Of a stretch of DNA of 64,000 nt, positions 22,271 to 33,782 are shown in pieces. The stretch is from Polytrichum commune. Lineage: Eukaryota; Streptophyta; Polytrichopsida; Polytrichales; Polytrichaceae. The notes beneath the pieces were generated by a model that was not told the origin of the DNA, did not search any database, and worked only from the letters and a program-made list of their open reading frames with translations. Within the stretch, counting starts at the first letter, position 1, and each line of letters opens with the position of its first letter. Both the position numbers and the translations under genes were made by a program. The stretch covers positions 20,757,501 to 20,821,500 of the forward strand of contig OX485805.1 in the NCBI GenBank assembly GCA_950295325.1, written 5' to 3'.

Positions 22271-24406
22271 GGTGTGGATTGGTGAGGATCAAAGAGCATG
22301 AGAGAGAGAGAGTTGTCTTTTGCAAAGCTTTTTTCAAAGCTTGATCTTCCTCTTTTCAGAGGCCCTTTCTTTTCTATTCTTCATCAAAATAAAGCAAGGG
22401 TGGGTGGGTGGGATTTTCCACAACACAAATCTATTTCCTTTCAAGTCATAGTGTCTATCATTATGGTTGTAGTACTAGGCTTTGTACAATATGGAATGGC
22501 TTGATTTTTCAAGAGTTAACTAAAAACTCTGTTTGTGTGATATGAGTAGTCAGAATGTAGAGATTTGGTGTACTCGTTACATGACTTGTATACATAAGCT
22601 TAGTCCATAACCTAAGTTCAAAACCTTAGTTCATAACAGAGTCTAACTATGCAATGTATTGTGTTTGGAAGCCATTGTAACTAATGTTACCAATGTCACC
22701 AATATCATCATCAAGTACTAGGTTGAGTATATCATATGTAAACTTGTACATATTTATCAATACTGTCTCAACTACTTTGTAGTGGTTGTGTGCTAATCAA
22801 AATACTATTTCAAAGCAATAACACTACTTTCATGCTTATCATATAATAAGGTGAAAGAGTATTCAAACTTGAACAATGTACTATTGTTGGTGTAGAAGAT
22901 ATGAAGAGCTAGCCTCACCTGCACCAGTGCCAATCCAAACAAACAAAACGTGTGTTAGGAAGGCGTGTGTCAGGTGTCTTCAGCTAAGCTCAGTTGCTAT
23001 CCATGTCACACATTAACCTCACATGTCAAGTCCATTGATGCTTTGCAAAGACAATACTCATTACAAATCAATGAGTATACAAACATGCTCTTTTGCCATG
23101 TTGTGTAACTTGATAGTGACAATCTCTAATTCACCCAATGTCAGTTTTTTCACCTTCCCTCCAACCTTGCTCTCACATTCACGTCCTTCATACATGTAAA
23201 AGAGTTTTCACATGGGAGAAAGAGAGGCTTAAGTATTGGTGTGGTCAAGCGAAGAGGTTGTTTTAGGTCACGGAAGCCCTAAAACGTGGAGTATGGTAAC
23301 TATTTTTACCATGGTAACTTAACCCATGGTTAGTTTCAACCATCTGACTATGGTGTTGATTCCCTTAGGTGTCTCAGCCCTATTGGAATGTTCATATTAG
23401 ATTGTCAGTAATATTACTTTTTAATTCAAAGGCAAATTCTATAGCAAAGCGGGAGAGAGAGAGAGAGAGAGAGACCCGTTCGACCCACACTTGGTATTAT
23501 GCTCACTGGGCATAATAACAGTAGTGTAGGACTACTAACCCCTCTCGGGTGGGCATTATAGTAACCAGGGTAACCAAGGTGACCATGGAAACTTAGTCAT
23601 TGGATGATTTTTGTATTGGCGATGTTAATGTGGTTGTGATGTTTGTAAGGGTACGTGTTTTGTGTTTCTTCGTGTGGTGGTCACCGAGTGGGCTACTCAG
23701 TGGTTCTTTAAATGTGGGGGTTATTAGCACCGGTTTAGTGGTCTAGGTTCAATTCTTGATGGCCTCTTAGAAGCATTGTATTATGATGTAAGTGACTTGG
23801 CATATCCTATGTGAGTTTACTTGGTGGAACATATGGCCATCAACCCTTGCCATGGGTTGTAACAATTCTTTGGCTCTCGTTGGCATTTATTATTTTCTTT
23901 TAATCTTAATTATTATTTTTTGGTGGGTATTCAGGGTTGTTTTGTAGGTTGTGTGTCGGTTGGTAGTGGTTCATTGTTTTCTATTCTCCTTTTTGTGTAG
24001 GATTATGGACATGGCATGTTGTATGGCAATGACGTTGATTTCCTCACAAAGACACATACTTGAAAGAGATTAGACTACGTCTCTAAATAAATAAAAACTA
24101 CTCCACACTCGACAGTGAACAAAATTGGGAGGACCTGAGTGTCCACATAAGAAATCAACAAATATGCACTTCCGATAATCGTAATCAAATCATGGGAGGT
24201 CTAAATTTTAGTCCAATTTTTACACATTTCTCATCGTAGATTTATTAATGCAACACAAGTTTTGTTGTGTGTGCACGAATTCGTCTCCAAACCAATTATA
24301 GTGTTAAACCCAATACTAAAGCTCTCATTCATAACCGGATGTTATGAAACGAGAAGGTGAAGACTGTGAAACGAGAAGGCGAGAAGTTGAGAATACAAGA
24401 GTTGTT
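22271..24406. other. Spacer with GA microsatellite, no gene seen
   Basis: No coding region is recognisable. A (GA)n microsatellite lies at 23453-23474. Around 23700-23790 a GGTTTAGTGG...GGTTCAATTC arrangement weakly resembles SINE A and B boxes, but it is too degenerate to call. Confidence 0.4.
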
Positions 24407-25932
24407 TGTCAGCCTTAAACCCCCACCCTTAAGCGTCTTAGTCCGGATGAGGATTCTTGGCTCACATGAAGTCCCCTAGCCCTTAGCATTCATCAACAGT
24501 CTTGAGTTTGTGCTACCAGTAACTCAACCATCCTTCCAAATGCCCCTCATTCCTATTCATTCTCAGTGTTCATAAACACTTAAGTTGTACATCAATCCAA
24601 TCCACACTCAAGCCCTAAGTCTAACCACTAATGGTCATACACCAATCCTATTCTAACTCTACTTACTCTAATCATGTTGCCTAATAAACTACTATTAAAT
24701 GAGTGCCATTACCGGCTAATATGGGTCACTAGCTAGCTGTTCCTTGGTCACTAGCGCAAATTCCAATGTACCATGTATGGCCCAGTGTGCCATGTTCCAA
24801 GCTTTCCTTAGTCTTGGCCGTGAGCTGAATCCCTCCATCCAGTTCCTCGGGCCCTGCCTTATAGTTGCCGGAAGTCCAGCAGCTCAAATCATACCCTGGT
24901 TGCTTAAGACCAGTGCATCAATAGCCCAGTTCTCAGCTGCCTACCCATACCTACCGAGCTCATGACCGAATTCATCAAGGCGAGCTCCCAGGCTTCTGAG
25001 CTGGAGACTCCCAACCCTTCTCGATACCAACCGGTTCCCCTTATGAGGTCTGAATTCCGTCTCTGCTTCTCATATTCTAAGCTAATCTTCGGCCCCCAAC
25101 CCGCATTGCCCACGGACACACATAGGAGGGTGTGTAATGGGTGGTTCAGCTCACCTCTTGGTGTAGCCAAAATTCCTCCCTCACTGCTGGCATTGCTCCT
25201 AGCTTGCCTAAGTGGCATAGTTTAGCGATTACTAGAAATCCTCTGCCCCTGGAGCTCATCTTCGAACTCCCTTCCTCAGCTACCTTGGCCGTCACATCGC
25301 CATCCCACTTGTGCACAAGCCCTGCCCCAACATTCTCTGAGCAACCTCTTTCTGATTCCCACTGCTCTTATCCATTCACTAGCCCGGCACTTCGGCAGCC
25401 CTCCGCCTAGCACCAGTACATCTACCGCGGATCTCAGATGCCCTTCCTCATGCAACTTCCTGCCCTGTTCTTGGCTCTCTTCCATTAGATCCCCCCTATG
25501 AGCCCATACCCAAGTCGCTTGTTGCCGCAACCCCAAAAACTTCCACGGCGGCCTCTGCCTCCCCGCCCTGCTGTGCTCTGTGTACTGTAGCACCTTGGAA
25601 CAGAGCCTCAACCGTTGCCTATCCCCTGGCCGGAAATATGTAGGGCAGACCCACCCCCCAACCTTAAACAAACAACGGCTCGTCCCATTTGAGCCACTAA
25701 ATCCCGGCTTAAAAACCAAGGTCAAGACCCACTAACCCATGGACTAATCCGTAAATGACTCAAGTCACCCTTACGAGCAACCAACACTACCATGCTAGTT
25801 TTAACTCAATTAAACTAATAACTACGAACACAACTCATTTTTATGTTTTTATTAATTGAACACCACTCAAAATGCTAGCTCTAATGATATTTTGGAAAGA
25901 AAAAGACATGTGGGCACCATATTGGGCTCACA
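24407..25932 (-). mobile_element. Degenerate solo LTR of the Tat-like Gypsy family
   Basis: The left part (cccacccttaagcgtcttagtccggatgagg) matches the inverted 3' end of the family LTR, and the right end reads GGCACCATATTGGGCTCACA, the inverse of the LTR start. Length is 1526 bp. The flanking pentamers TTGTT and CTGCT do not match, so the ends may be mutated or the copy rearranged. The GC-rich interior (about 24780-25700) yields open frames on both strands that are not genes, and it lacks the clear tandem repeat found in the other copies. Confidence 0.6.
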
Positions 25933-27859
25933 CTGCTTGGTCTGGAAGATTCATGAAACTGGTTTCACAAACTCATGAAATCGATTTGGAAGACTCATGA
26001 AGTGGCTATAGACAAAGGCCCACTGTCATGAAATTGAGGTGTGCCACGTGTGAAGTTGATTTAGAAGAACAAATGACCAACTTAATTAGAAGATTCATGG
26101 AATTGGTAGAACACTCCAATAACATGAATCGGAAAGTTCATGAAATAGCTTGGAACCTTCGTGAAATTGACTTTGCACTTCCGTGAAGTCATGTTACCCA
26201 AGGAAGGAGTAAATACTGGCAGCATTAATTGCTGCATGTTGATGCCCTTCTTCAAATGTCTTCGCGGTCGCACCCATTATTATTATTGTTATTATTGCAG
26301 TTTGTACGTAAGTAGTACCTCTAGCTACTGGCCACTTTCTTGATAGATTGCAGTGGCAGAAGACTAAGGATTCATGGCACCCGTGTTGGATATGTGCCCA
26401 CTGGTCACACTTTCACCCACCTCTATGGCCGTACTAAGCATGCATACAGAAAGGCTTCTGTAGTTAAGAATCGCTTGGATTTACACCGGAGTTTCGGTGA
26501 GGAGTTGGTTGTTTTGCATGAGATTTTTTTTTTCTTTAATATTTTGTGGGTTTTTGGTATATGCTTGGAGTGGGTGTGGAGGTTTAAAGACGTGACGTTT
26601 TATATTGATTGAGTTTGGTCCCCAATGAACTTATATATAATGTTTTTTGTTGAAACCTCCACACCCACTCCAAGCATGCACCCGTAACTTACCACATATG
26701 GAAAGTTTTGCATGCAACACAACCAATTCCCGACCAAATCTCTTTGTTATAATTAATGGATGACTTAACATATAAAATGGATTGGGGTGGATTTATGGCT
26801 TTTTGAAGTCTTACATAACATCATTCAACCTATCTTGCAAGCTTCAGGGGCCTAGGAATTTCGGGGGACATTTGCACCCTTTATTCCTAGAGGATTCCCT
26901 ACATGTTTCAAATTCAGGCTTGATATTGTGCAAATGTGTAGTAGATGACATCCAACTTAGATGACATCATGATCGTATATCATATAATGTTTCTCGTGTT
27001 CTTTTGGAAAGAGGACTTCCACTAGATGCTATGAATAATTTTATGTATATGATCATGTTCTTGACATTATTGCATAGTGACGGTACATTCTCTTTCCAAA
27101 GCCAATGATCACACCTAGTAAACCCATACTTCAATAAGCAAGTTTGATGCAGTTCCCCCACCCCCCCCCAAAAAACCAAAAAAAAAAATCAAAAATCTTT
27201 GAATATGGAAGAATAATATGATAGTATATGATGTTCATAATTGGATTATACCACGCAAATTCCTAGACTCATGAACAACCTGGATATGTTGAGGGTATAC
27301 GATGTAAATGTTCCATTGCTAGTCCTTTTCCATGATGTTAAATATTTGCTTGAAATACTCAGGAGTGCAAATAAATAAAAATTACAAGCGGATGAAATGA
27401 TTGAGAAACGATAGATTTGAACAATCTATCTATATATGGTAAATTTGAGTTGGTAGGTTATTCATGAGAACTTTCATCGAGCTCACCAAAATTGATAAGT
27501 CATCATTTGAATTGTAAGTACATTTTAGGGAAGACTTTTTGAAGTTACATTCAAAATTAATATATTATCCATTGAATTTATGGAGACTTGGAAGAGATCA
27601 TGTAAGAATATAAAATCTTTTTGTACATGAGGTGTAACAAATAAGCATGTGTGTAAGGTTGGCTATTGGACTCCATGTGAACAATGAAGTACTTGCCAAC
27701 TCCAGCTCTTATGTATGCCTTGCTCTTTTTGGATATTAGATTTATGAAGGATATTCATATTAGATTATTAACGAAATGAAGTTGGGTTGTTGTACCGCTA
27801 GAATTATTTGCAAGTTTCATTGAGCTAAAAGTGGATATCATAAATTCACTCAACCAACA
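25933..27859. other. Spacer, no gene seen
   Basis: AT-rich sequence with short unsupported frames. Its one clear structure is the inverted repeat at 26550-26690, listed separately. Confidence 0.4.
26550..26690. repeat. Inverted repeat (hairpin) around 26556-26585 / 26653-26682
   Basis: ATGCTTGGAGTGGGTGTGGA is followed about 70 bases later by its inverse, TCCACACCCACTCCAAGCAT, with AACC/GGTT extending the stem. The loop is AT-rich. No target duplication is evident, so this could be an inverted duplication or the remnant of a foldback element. Confidence 0.7.
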
Positions 27860-30434
27860 CCATTCAATAGAGAAGCACCCGTATGCAATGATCCCATGAA
27901 TGATCCCCCATCATGACATTGTGCAATTCGTAAATACCCATGGCACAACCATAACGGCTTCTTATAGAGAGAGAAAAAGTTCAATCAATTATAAAATGTT
28001 GGCAAACTTGTCTAGAGAAGTATAGAATAAATGCCTTCAAAACTCGTTAGAGGTAAAGCTCCAGGATCGGACAACATCCCAAATTAAATACTCAAAACAC
28101 TACCACCAACTTTCAAAGACATGTTCTATCTCTTCTTCCAACGATGCTACTACCACAAATACATCCCAACCTTTTGAAAACACATCAAAACAATACTATT
28201 ACACAAAATGAATGACCCATTACCAATCGCCAACTATGAACCTATTGCACTTGCTATCACAATATATAAACTAAGGTAGTCGAGGCTAATATGGACACCT
28301 CAAACTCTTCTGTACATGCATTTGTGGTAGTCATTCAATCTCACAATTTTTAGGAAAGCAATAGTCTTATAGTGAGTTCATTTGACACGGACCTTGTGCA
28401 GTGTGACAAGATAACTACAACTATTATCGATAGTGTTGCATCCAATAACCCGTTTTGTCTCTTTACCAAAGCCTAGGGCACTTTCATATGGTCAATTATC
28501 TCATGTTAATTTTTTTGTACTGTAACTTGAATTTTTAGTGCAATCACACTTGCAAGGTTTTCAATTCTCTTAATGAGAATTTTAATTATAGTGTTAGACA
28601 ATGGTCTTTTTACATGGTCTCAACCCAAGTAACTAAGTGCCATCTCAATTCCCACCATCAACCAAGACCACAAAGTTTGTTAAGGGTAATATGATTACTT
28701 AATATACCCTTTAAAACTTTGCGTATGTATATATTTATACTTTCATCATATTAAACAACCACCATTGCGAATTTTTTGAGAATATAATGTAATTCACTAA
28801 AGTGAAATAATTACTTGGATCTATGATATCCAAGTTATGTGCAACAAATGTGTAATTGGTTGGGGGGTATTATCTTGCTAACATGATATTAATGACCTAT
28901 TCAATTAGGTCATTTTTAATTAAAAATATTTTGTCGTTTTTTTCAATTACTTTGAAACTTTGGGATTAGTCATTTTCATGTACCATATGTATGTTATAAA
29001 TCAACAAGTGGTTGGTCAGAAGAATGCTATGCCCTACGATTATCCTTACAAGTGGGCAATTCTAGTTGGTTTTCTCACAAAGACCAAAATTTGGCGCATT
29101 TCAATAACCATCTCAAAAAGCATAGCCAATAATTCATTGCAATGTGGTTTAGCCTCAAAGCAATTTTACAAGTTACAATACATAATCGATACACACTCAA
29201 GAGCAACAAGAAATGCAAAAGCATAAACCTATCACACCCACACGCAAAGGATGGAAATCATACTTGCATATTTATTCATGTGAAAACCATACCATTAGTA
29301 GCCATAGTAGCCATAGTACAACATATTTACTGGACCCCATACACAATTCACTTACATAAAGTACATGCACACTCGGGAATTATAGGCAACAAAATCGCTA
29401 ACACATTAGCCAATGAAGGGACTCTTAAAGATAAACCAAATAAAACACCACACATACATACAGCTCATCCCACACCGTACTGGCTAGCTAGTTGCCCAAC
29501 CGCGACATACGACGGGGCCATCCGTAACCTCCACACAACTATAACCAAAGAACATGGAACTCGCGAAGCGGCAATAGCCAAAAGCAAATTCCCATGCGTT
29601 GATAAATGGCTATCAAATGACCAAATGAACCACAAACTCTCCAATCATTTTTGGAAAAATGAAAAAACAACATATGCACAAATATCTCAAACTCTAAAAG
29701 TCATATTCGCTCAATACATGGGTAACCATAGAAAAAACATCTTCTGGCCACACACACACCAAAACCCCAACTGCACATTGTGCTATAAAAATGATAGAGA
29801 CACATGGCCGCACCTCCTCTCAATGTGTGAAAACCCCTACCTCAAGGGCCTAAGAATTTCCAAACACGATAAAGCGGTGCATCTCATCACACAAACACTA
29901 CAAGCTAACAAGTATACCCGCTTCTTTACACTAACCAACACCTGTAAAACCAATAACAAACCCCCGGACCAAACAATCCCATAATGGTTACTCAAATGCA
30001 CATGCCCACAAGCCCTTTGCCAATGCCATGCCAAACTCAGACCAGACATCCTCTGCATAATCGGAGCCCCAAACCATATACAAACACCCATGGCACCATC
30101 CCCCACAACTACAGTCCAACTCATAGAATTCACATACTGCCATGTCAGATTCCCAGAACAAGCCATCACACAAATACACACCAAATACAACCCACTAATT
30201 AACACTATACAAAAGAATGGGTGGAAAACCAACCCCCTTATAACCATCACAGTAGGTGTAAGAGGAGAAATACACGAACATTCTATCGAGAAACTAACCA
30301 ACCTAAAAATTCCTAAAAACAATATCAAAACCCTCATGAAAAACCTACACCACAATGCCATTAAATACCTCACCTACCTAATCCTAAACAAAATAAAACT
30401 AGATAACAAACAAACACCGGTCCCCCCACCATAA
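27860..30434 (+). pseudogene. LINE ORF2 remnants: RT start, RNase H end, CCHC, RLE (copy B)
   Basis: The RT piece near 28045-28270 reads VRGKAPGSDNIPN and later NDPLPIANYEPIAL..TIYKL, with several stops. From about 29220 one frame runs to 30434 with a single TAA at 29982-29984. The RNase H C-terminus reads IHLHKVHAHSGIIGNKIANTLANEG, the usual H-x-G-x-x-x-N pattern. A linker with the KWLSNDQMNHKLSNHFW motif follows. The CCHC finger is at 29770-29830 (C-x2-C-x9-H-x4-C). The RLE has C-x-C-x5-C-x-C-H, then KLRPDILCII, VQLIEFTYC and THTKY-like KYNPLINTI, i.e. a PD-(D/E)xK-type arrangement. Confidence 0.75.
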
Positions 30435-30599
30435 TGAAATTGGATTAATATTACACCTACCAAGAGCCCACCTCCTAACAGAGGCATGAATCCCTTGCTG
30501 CATCATGGCACACCGTGATCAGCATAAGACCAACGGGCTCATATTCACGCCGGTATTTAGATACGAGCGTCATTTTTCTTTTCTTTTCTTTCTTTCTTC
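30435..30599 (+). promoter_or_regulatory. LINE copy B 3' UTR with conserved hairpin and tail
   Basis: It contains CCTC..GAGG, then ATCATGG-CACA-CCGTGAT (30502-30519), then TTTTTCTTTTCTTTTCTTTC. Compared with copy A the stem has exchanged a C-G pair for T-G and a G-T pair for G-C, so the 7-bp stem persists despite substitutions. Confidence 0.6.
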
Positions 30600-30991
30600 A
30601 TGTGAAAAAATTTACCATCACAAGTCAACTAAAAAAATGAATGTGCCAACACCGAATTGCTAGAGGTATAAAATTTGTAGATGTTAACAAGACAAGGCAA
30701 ACACGTGTGTTCACAAACACAAAGTTTTTAAAAAAACATAGGAAATGATTCTTAAAACCGTAATGTTGTCTTTATTAAAATGAAACGTCTATTCCAAATC
30801 AATGGATACAATCTTCAATAATTGAAGGATCTCTCACTAGCAACGGTGTTTATTGCAATGCACAAACATATCATATAGAATTTTTAGTAACTACTATGAA
30901 AACAAACACAAAACCTCAGTGAAATTAAAGACAATATACATCAACATACTATAAGAGTTTATGGTTAATACCTTTAAAAACCATTCGTTGC

Positions 30992-31451
30992 TTAAGTGTC
31001 ACCCACACACAAGGGCTCATCTCTTGTCCATCGCCGCAACGTACTAGGGATGGAAACCGCATGGCCAACCATCAATTTGTCCACCAGAATTGCAGGCTCA
31101 CCATCAACAAGTTCGTGCAATTGTATTGTGTGAACATTATCTAGTAATGATTCATTAATAACCCATGAAGAGTGCAAAAAATCCAAAACGACGTCAAATG
31201 CATCCACTAGACAACCAGCTTTGTCTTGCGGATTTTGCCCGTTGGCAATCTGCAAGAAACTTATCCAAGGCTACAACGTATTTTTTCTCAAGAGTATATA
31301 CATCAATCGGAAAATTAAAATGTGAGGTAACAATTGTTATGATAATATCTATGTCTACCCAAACGGAATCAATGTGAAATGAAAACCTTATACTCTTAGA
31401 ATGCAAACCATTACTCCCAGAAAGCAAAGTCCCCTCCTTGATATGCATCAA
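30992..31451 (-). other. Minus-strand open frames of unknown origin
   Basis: Two overlapping minus-strand frames, 31194-31451 (85 codons) and 30992-31255 (87 codons), cover 460 bases. The second has a balanced, protein-like composition (LVDAFDVVLDFLHSSWVINE) unlike the low-complexity frames around it. No motif is recognised, and there is no clear splice site between them. This could be a captured host-gene fragment or a transposon remnant. Confidence 0.25.
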
Positions 31452-31962
31452 AACCCACCTCGAGAGTGAAGAGAACTTACAATAATCTTGCTAGTAGGCG
31501 TGCAAGGAATGTCAAGGATCATAAACCAATCTCATTGTTTGCCTACACCAACCCTTCAAAATGCAAACCTAACACTCTAGAAATGCAAACAAATACTTTT
31601 GAATGCAAAGTCTCTTCCATGCCTAAGCATTAAACATGTCATCCAACACTCTTTAAGCATTTTTTCATTTGTCGATGTTTTTCCCACTTTGGACGGGATG
31701 GGGGAGTGTATACACTATAACCCTTTCGAGTTAGCCCAAAGCATCACCCAACTTCTTGGACATGCAGAGCCACATGTGTTGACCCTCCCCCACTCCCACC
31801 CCCCACAAAAAATAAAGAGGCTTCAAGGCCATGTGAGGAATTGCTCACCGCATTGATTTTATGAATATAACCCCATTGGTGTTGGGCTAGTAGAAGGTGA
31901 CAACAAGTGTGTAGTTAAATTGCTACTATCACTCCAAACTAACTCAAGGAAAACGACCATGG
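31452..31962. other. Spacer before nested LTR complex
   Basis: No gene recognised. The short plus-strand frame at 31599-31856 has no motif. Confidence 0.4.
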
Positions 31963-33631
31963 TACTATGTGAGGCCAAACCACCCACCCTTATGCGTCGT
32001 AGTCCGGGTGGGGGCATGGGGCTCACATCCATTGCTTACAAAATTCCATTTCCTCACGTCATCAACCTCCCCCACACTCCACATCAATATTGGCACACAG
32101 GTTTATTCCATCATAAGAGTACAAGCATTAAAAAGTGCTCTTCTCGATTATTGCTCTCCTCCTACACTTTATCACAACCCCACACACAAATTCCCCACCT
32201 AAAGTCCCCTTCCTAATGTCACTACCGTGCACTTGGTATCCCCCCCTTAATTCACTAATAGGCCAATTTCTTAGTTTAACCATTTCCCTTTAACCTAATT
32301 AACTAGCCCCCCATATAATATCTTACTAATACTACCAGCCCCCTACACTAATTAAGCTTCAGTCTCGGTAATGGCTCTGTAAATCTACGTTGTTAGGCTC
32401 GGGGCCCAGCCCGTCACTGCCCGTCAAGGGTCGTCCCTAGGCTCCGAGACCAGCCAGGCTTGGGTACCGCAATTGAAACCATAGCTCAGCTCTCCCCTGG
32501 GCCGCAATCTGCACCAGAGCTCAACTCCTCCTTGGCCGAAATCTGAATTCAAGCTTGGCTACTTATGAGCCCAAAATGAGTGCTCATCTTTGTTTTATAT
32601 TTAGAATTTAATTAGAGTTGCAATTGGAGTGTTATTGAAACAATCAAAAGTATAAAAAGAATGAGGAGTGGTGTGTATTTATGTTTAGGCCTTAAGCCAT
32701 TTTGTGTGGTGTATTAGAAGCTTAGTGACATTAGGGAGTGTTTTGATTAGCGGAGTAGTGCTTGAGGAGGCAAGGGGAAGTGCCTTTGATTTTAATTGTT
32801 TGAATTAGAATGTGTCCTTGCTGGTTTAGGAGTTGAAGGGTTAGCGGAGAGGATGAGGTCCTCCTAAGGGGGAGAAGGTTAAGGGGTTGTGATTGGATGC
32901 CTTATCTCTCCTCTTCCTCCCTTATCCTCTCTTCTCCTTAAGTTCCCTCTCTTTACCTTTTCCTTCCTCTTCTTCACAATCATTCTCTCTCATTCTCTCC
33001 CTCTCCCTCTTAAAGGTGTGAGTGTGCGTTGTAGTGTGGTAGAAAATACTTTTTATTAGGGAGGAACTTAGAAAGATAGTTGATTAAGGTAGGAACTAGT
33101 TAGTAGTTTAGTAGGATTAGTTAAGAAGATAGTTGATTAAGGTAGGAACTAGGTGGTAGTTTGGTAGAATTAGTGGGCTTGTGAGGATAATTAGTTAGAG
33201 GGTTGTTAGGGATTAATTGGGTGCGGCAGCTGGGACTGAGTCAAGTTGGAGCTGCCCAGCAGTTGGGACTGAGTTAGGTTGGAGCTGCCAGCAGCAGCTG
33301 AGACTGAGTTAAGTTGGAGCTGCCAGCAGCTGGGACTAAGGTCAGATTTGGGGCTAGTGGTTTTGAAGAAGGGGATTGAGATTACCATATTCTAAGGAAA
33401 GGGGAACTTACTAGGTTGACAATAGATTATATTATAGCTAGTTAGTAGATTTAGCACGTAATGTTAGTTAGATGCTTAGTCATTAGCATGTTGGTTGACC
33501 ACTATACATTATAAGGTGGCAATAAGAGATGGACTTGGGATTGAGTTGTATGTGATTGCACTCGAGTACGCTAATTCACTAGAAGGAAACAACGTCTCTT
33601 CGACACGAAGTTTTGACACAAAAAGCTTTTG

Positions 33632-33770
33632 TGTGGGAGTTTTAAGCTTTTGCCCGATTTTTGAGCTCCGCAACACAATTCGCACATACATGTAATTACA
33701 TGTAAGAGTTGTGTTGCGGAGCTCAAAAATCGAGCAAAAGCTTAAAACTCTTACACATATGTGTAAGAGT
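33632..33770. repeat. Foldback hairpin
   Basis: The arms 33632-33695 and 33696-33759 are inverse copies with few mismatches, sharing TTTTGAGCTCCGCAACACAA and AGTTTTAAGCTTTTG. They meet at TACATGTAATTACATGTA with almost no loop. A further small palindrome (TTACACATATGTGTAA) follows. Open frames on both strands across it share FELRNT purely because of the palindrome. Confidence 0.85.
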
Positions 33771-33782
33771 TGTTTCACTTTA

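Larger units (their letters stand above)
27860..30599 (+). mobile_element. Dual-endonuclease LINE, copy B (5' truncated)
   Basis: The element starts in the region just before the RT (27860) and ends with the same 3' UTR hairpin and TTTTC tail as copy A. Between 28275 and about 29220 it carries sequence that does not align with the LINE, so part of the RT and the N-terminal half of RNase H have been replaced or lost. Copy B supplies what copy A lacks: the RNase H C-terminus and an unmutated RPD motif in the RLE. Confidence 0.7.

Noticed and set aside
23680-23800. Possible third SINE
   Set aside because: Box A and B resemblance is too weak and no tail or TSD is visible.
24744-25725. Cluster of ORFs on both strands
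   Set aside because: They lie in the GC-rich interior of a degenerate LTR and overlap one another antisense. No motif is present.
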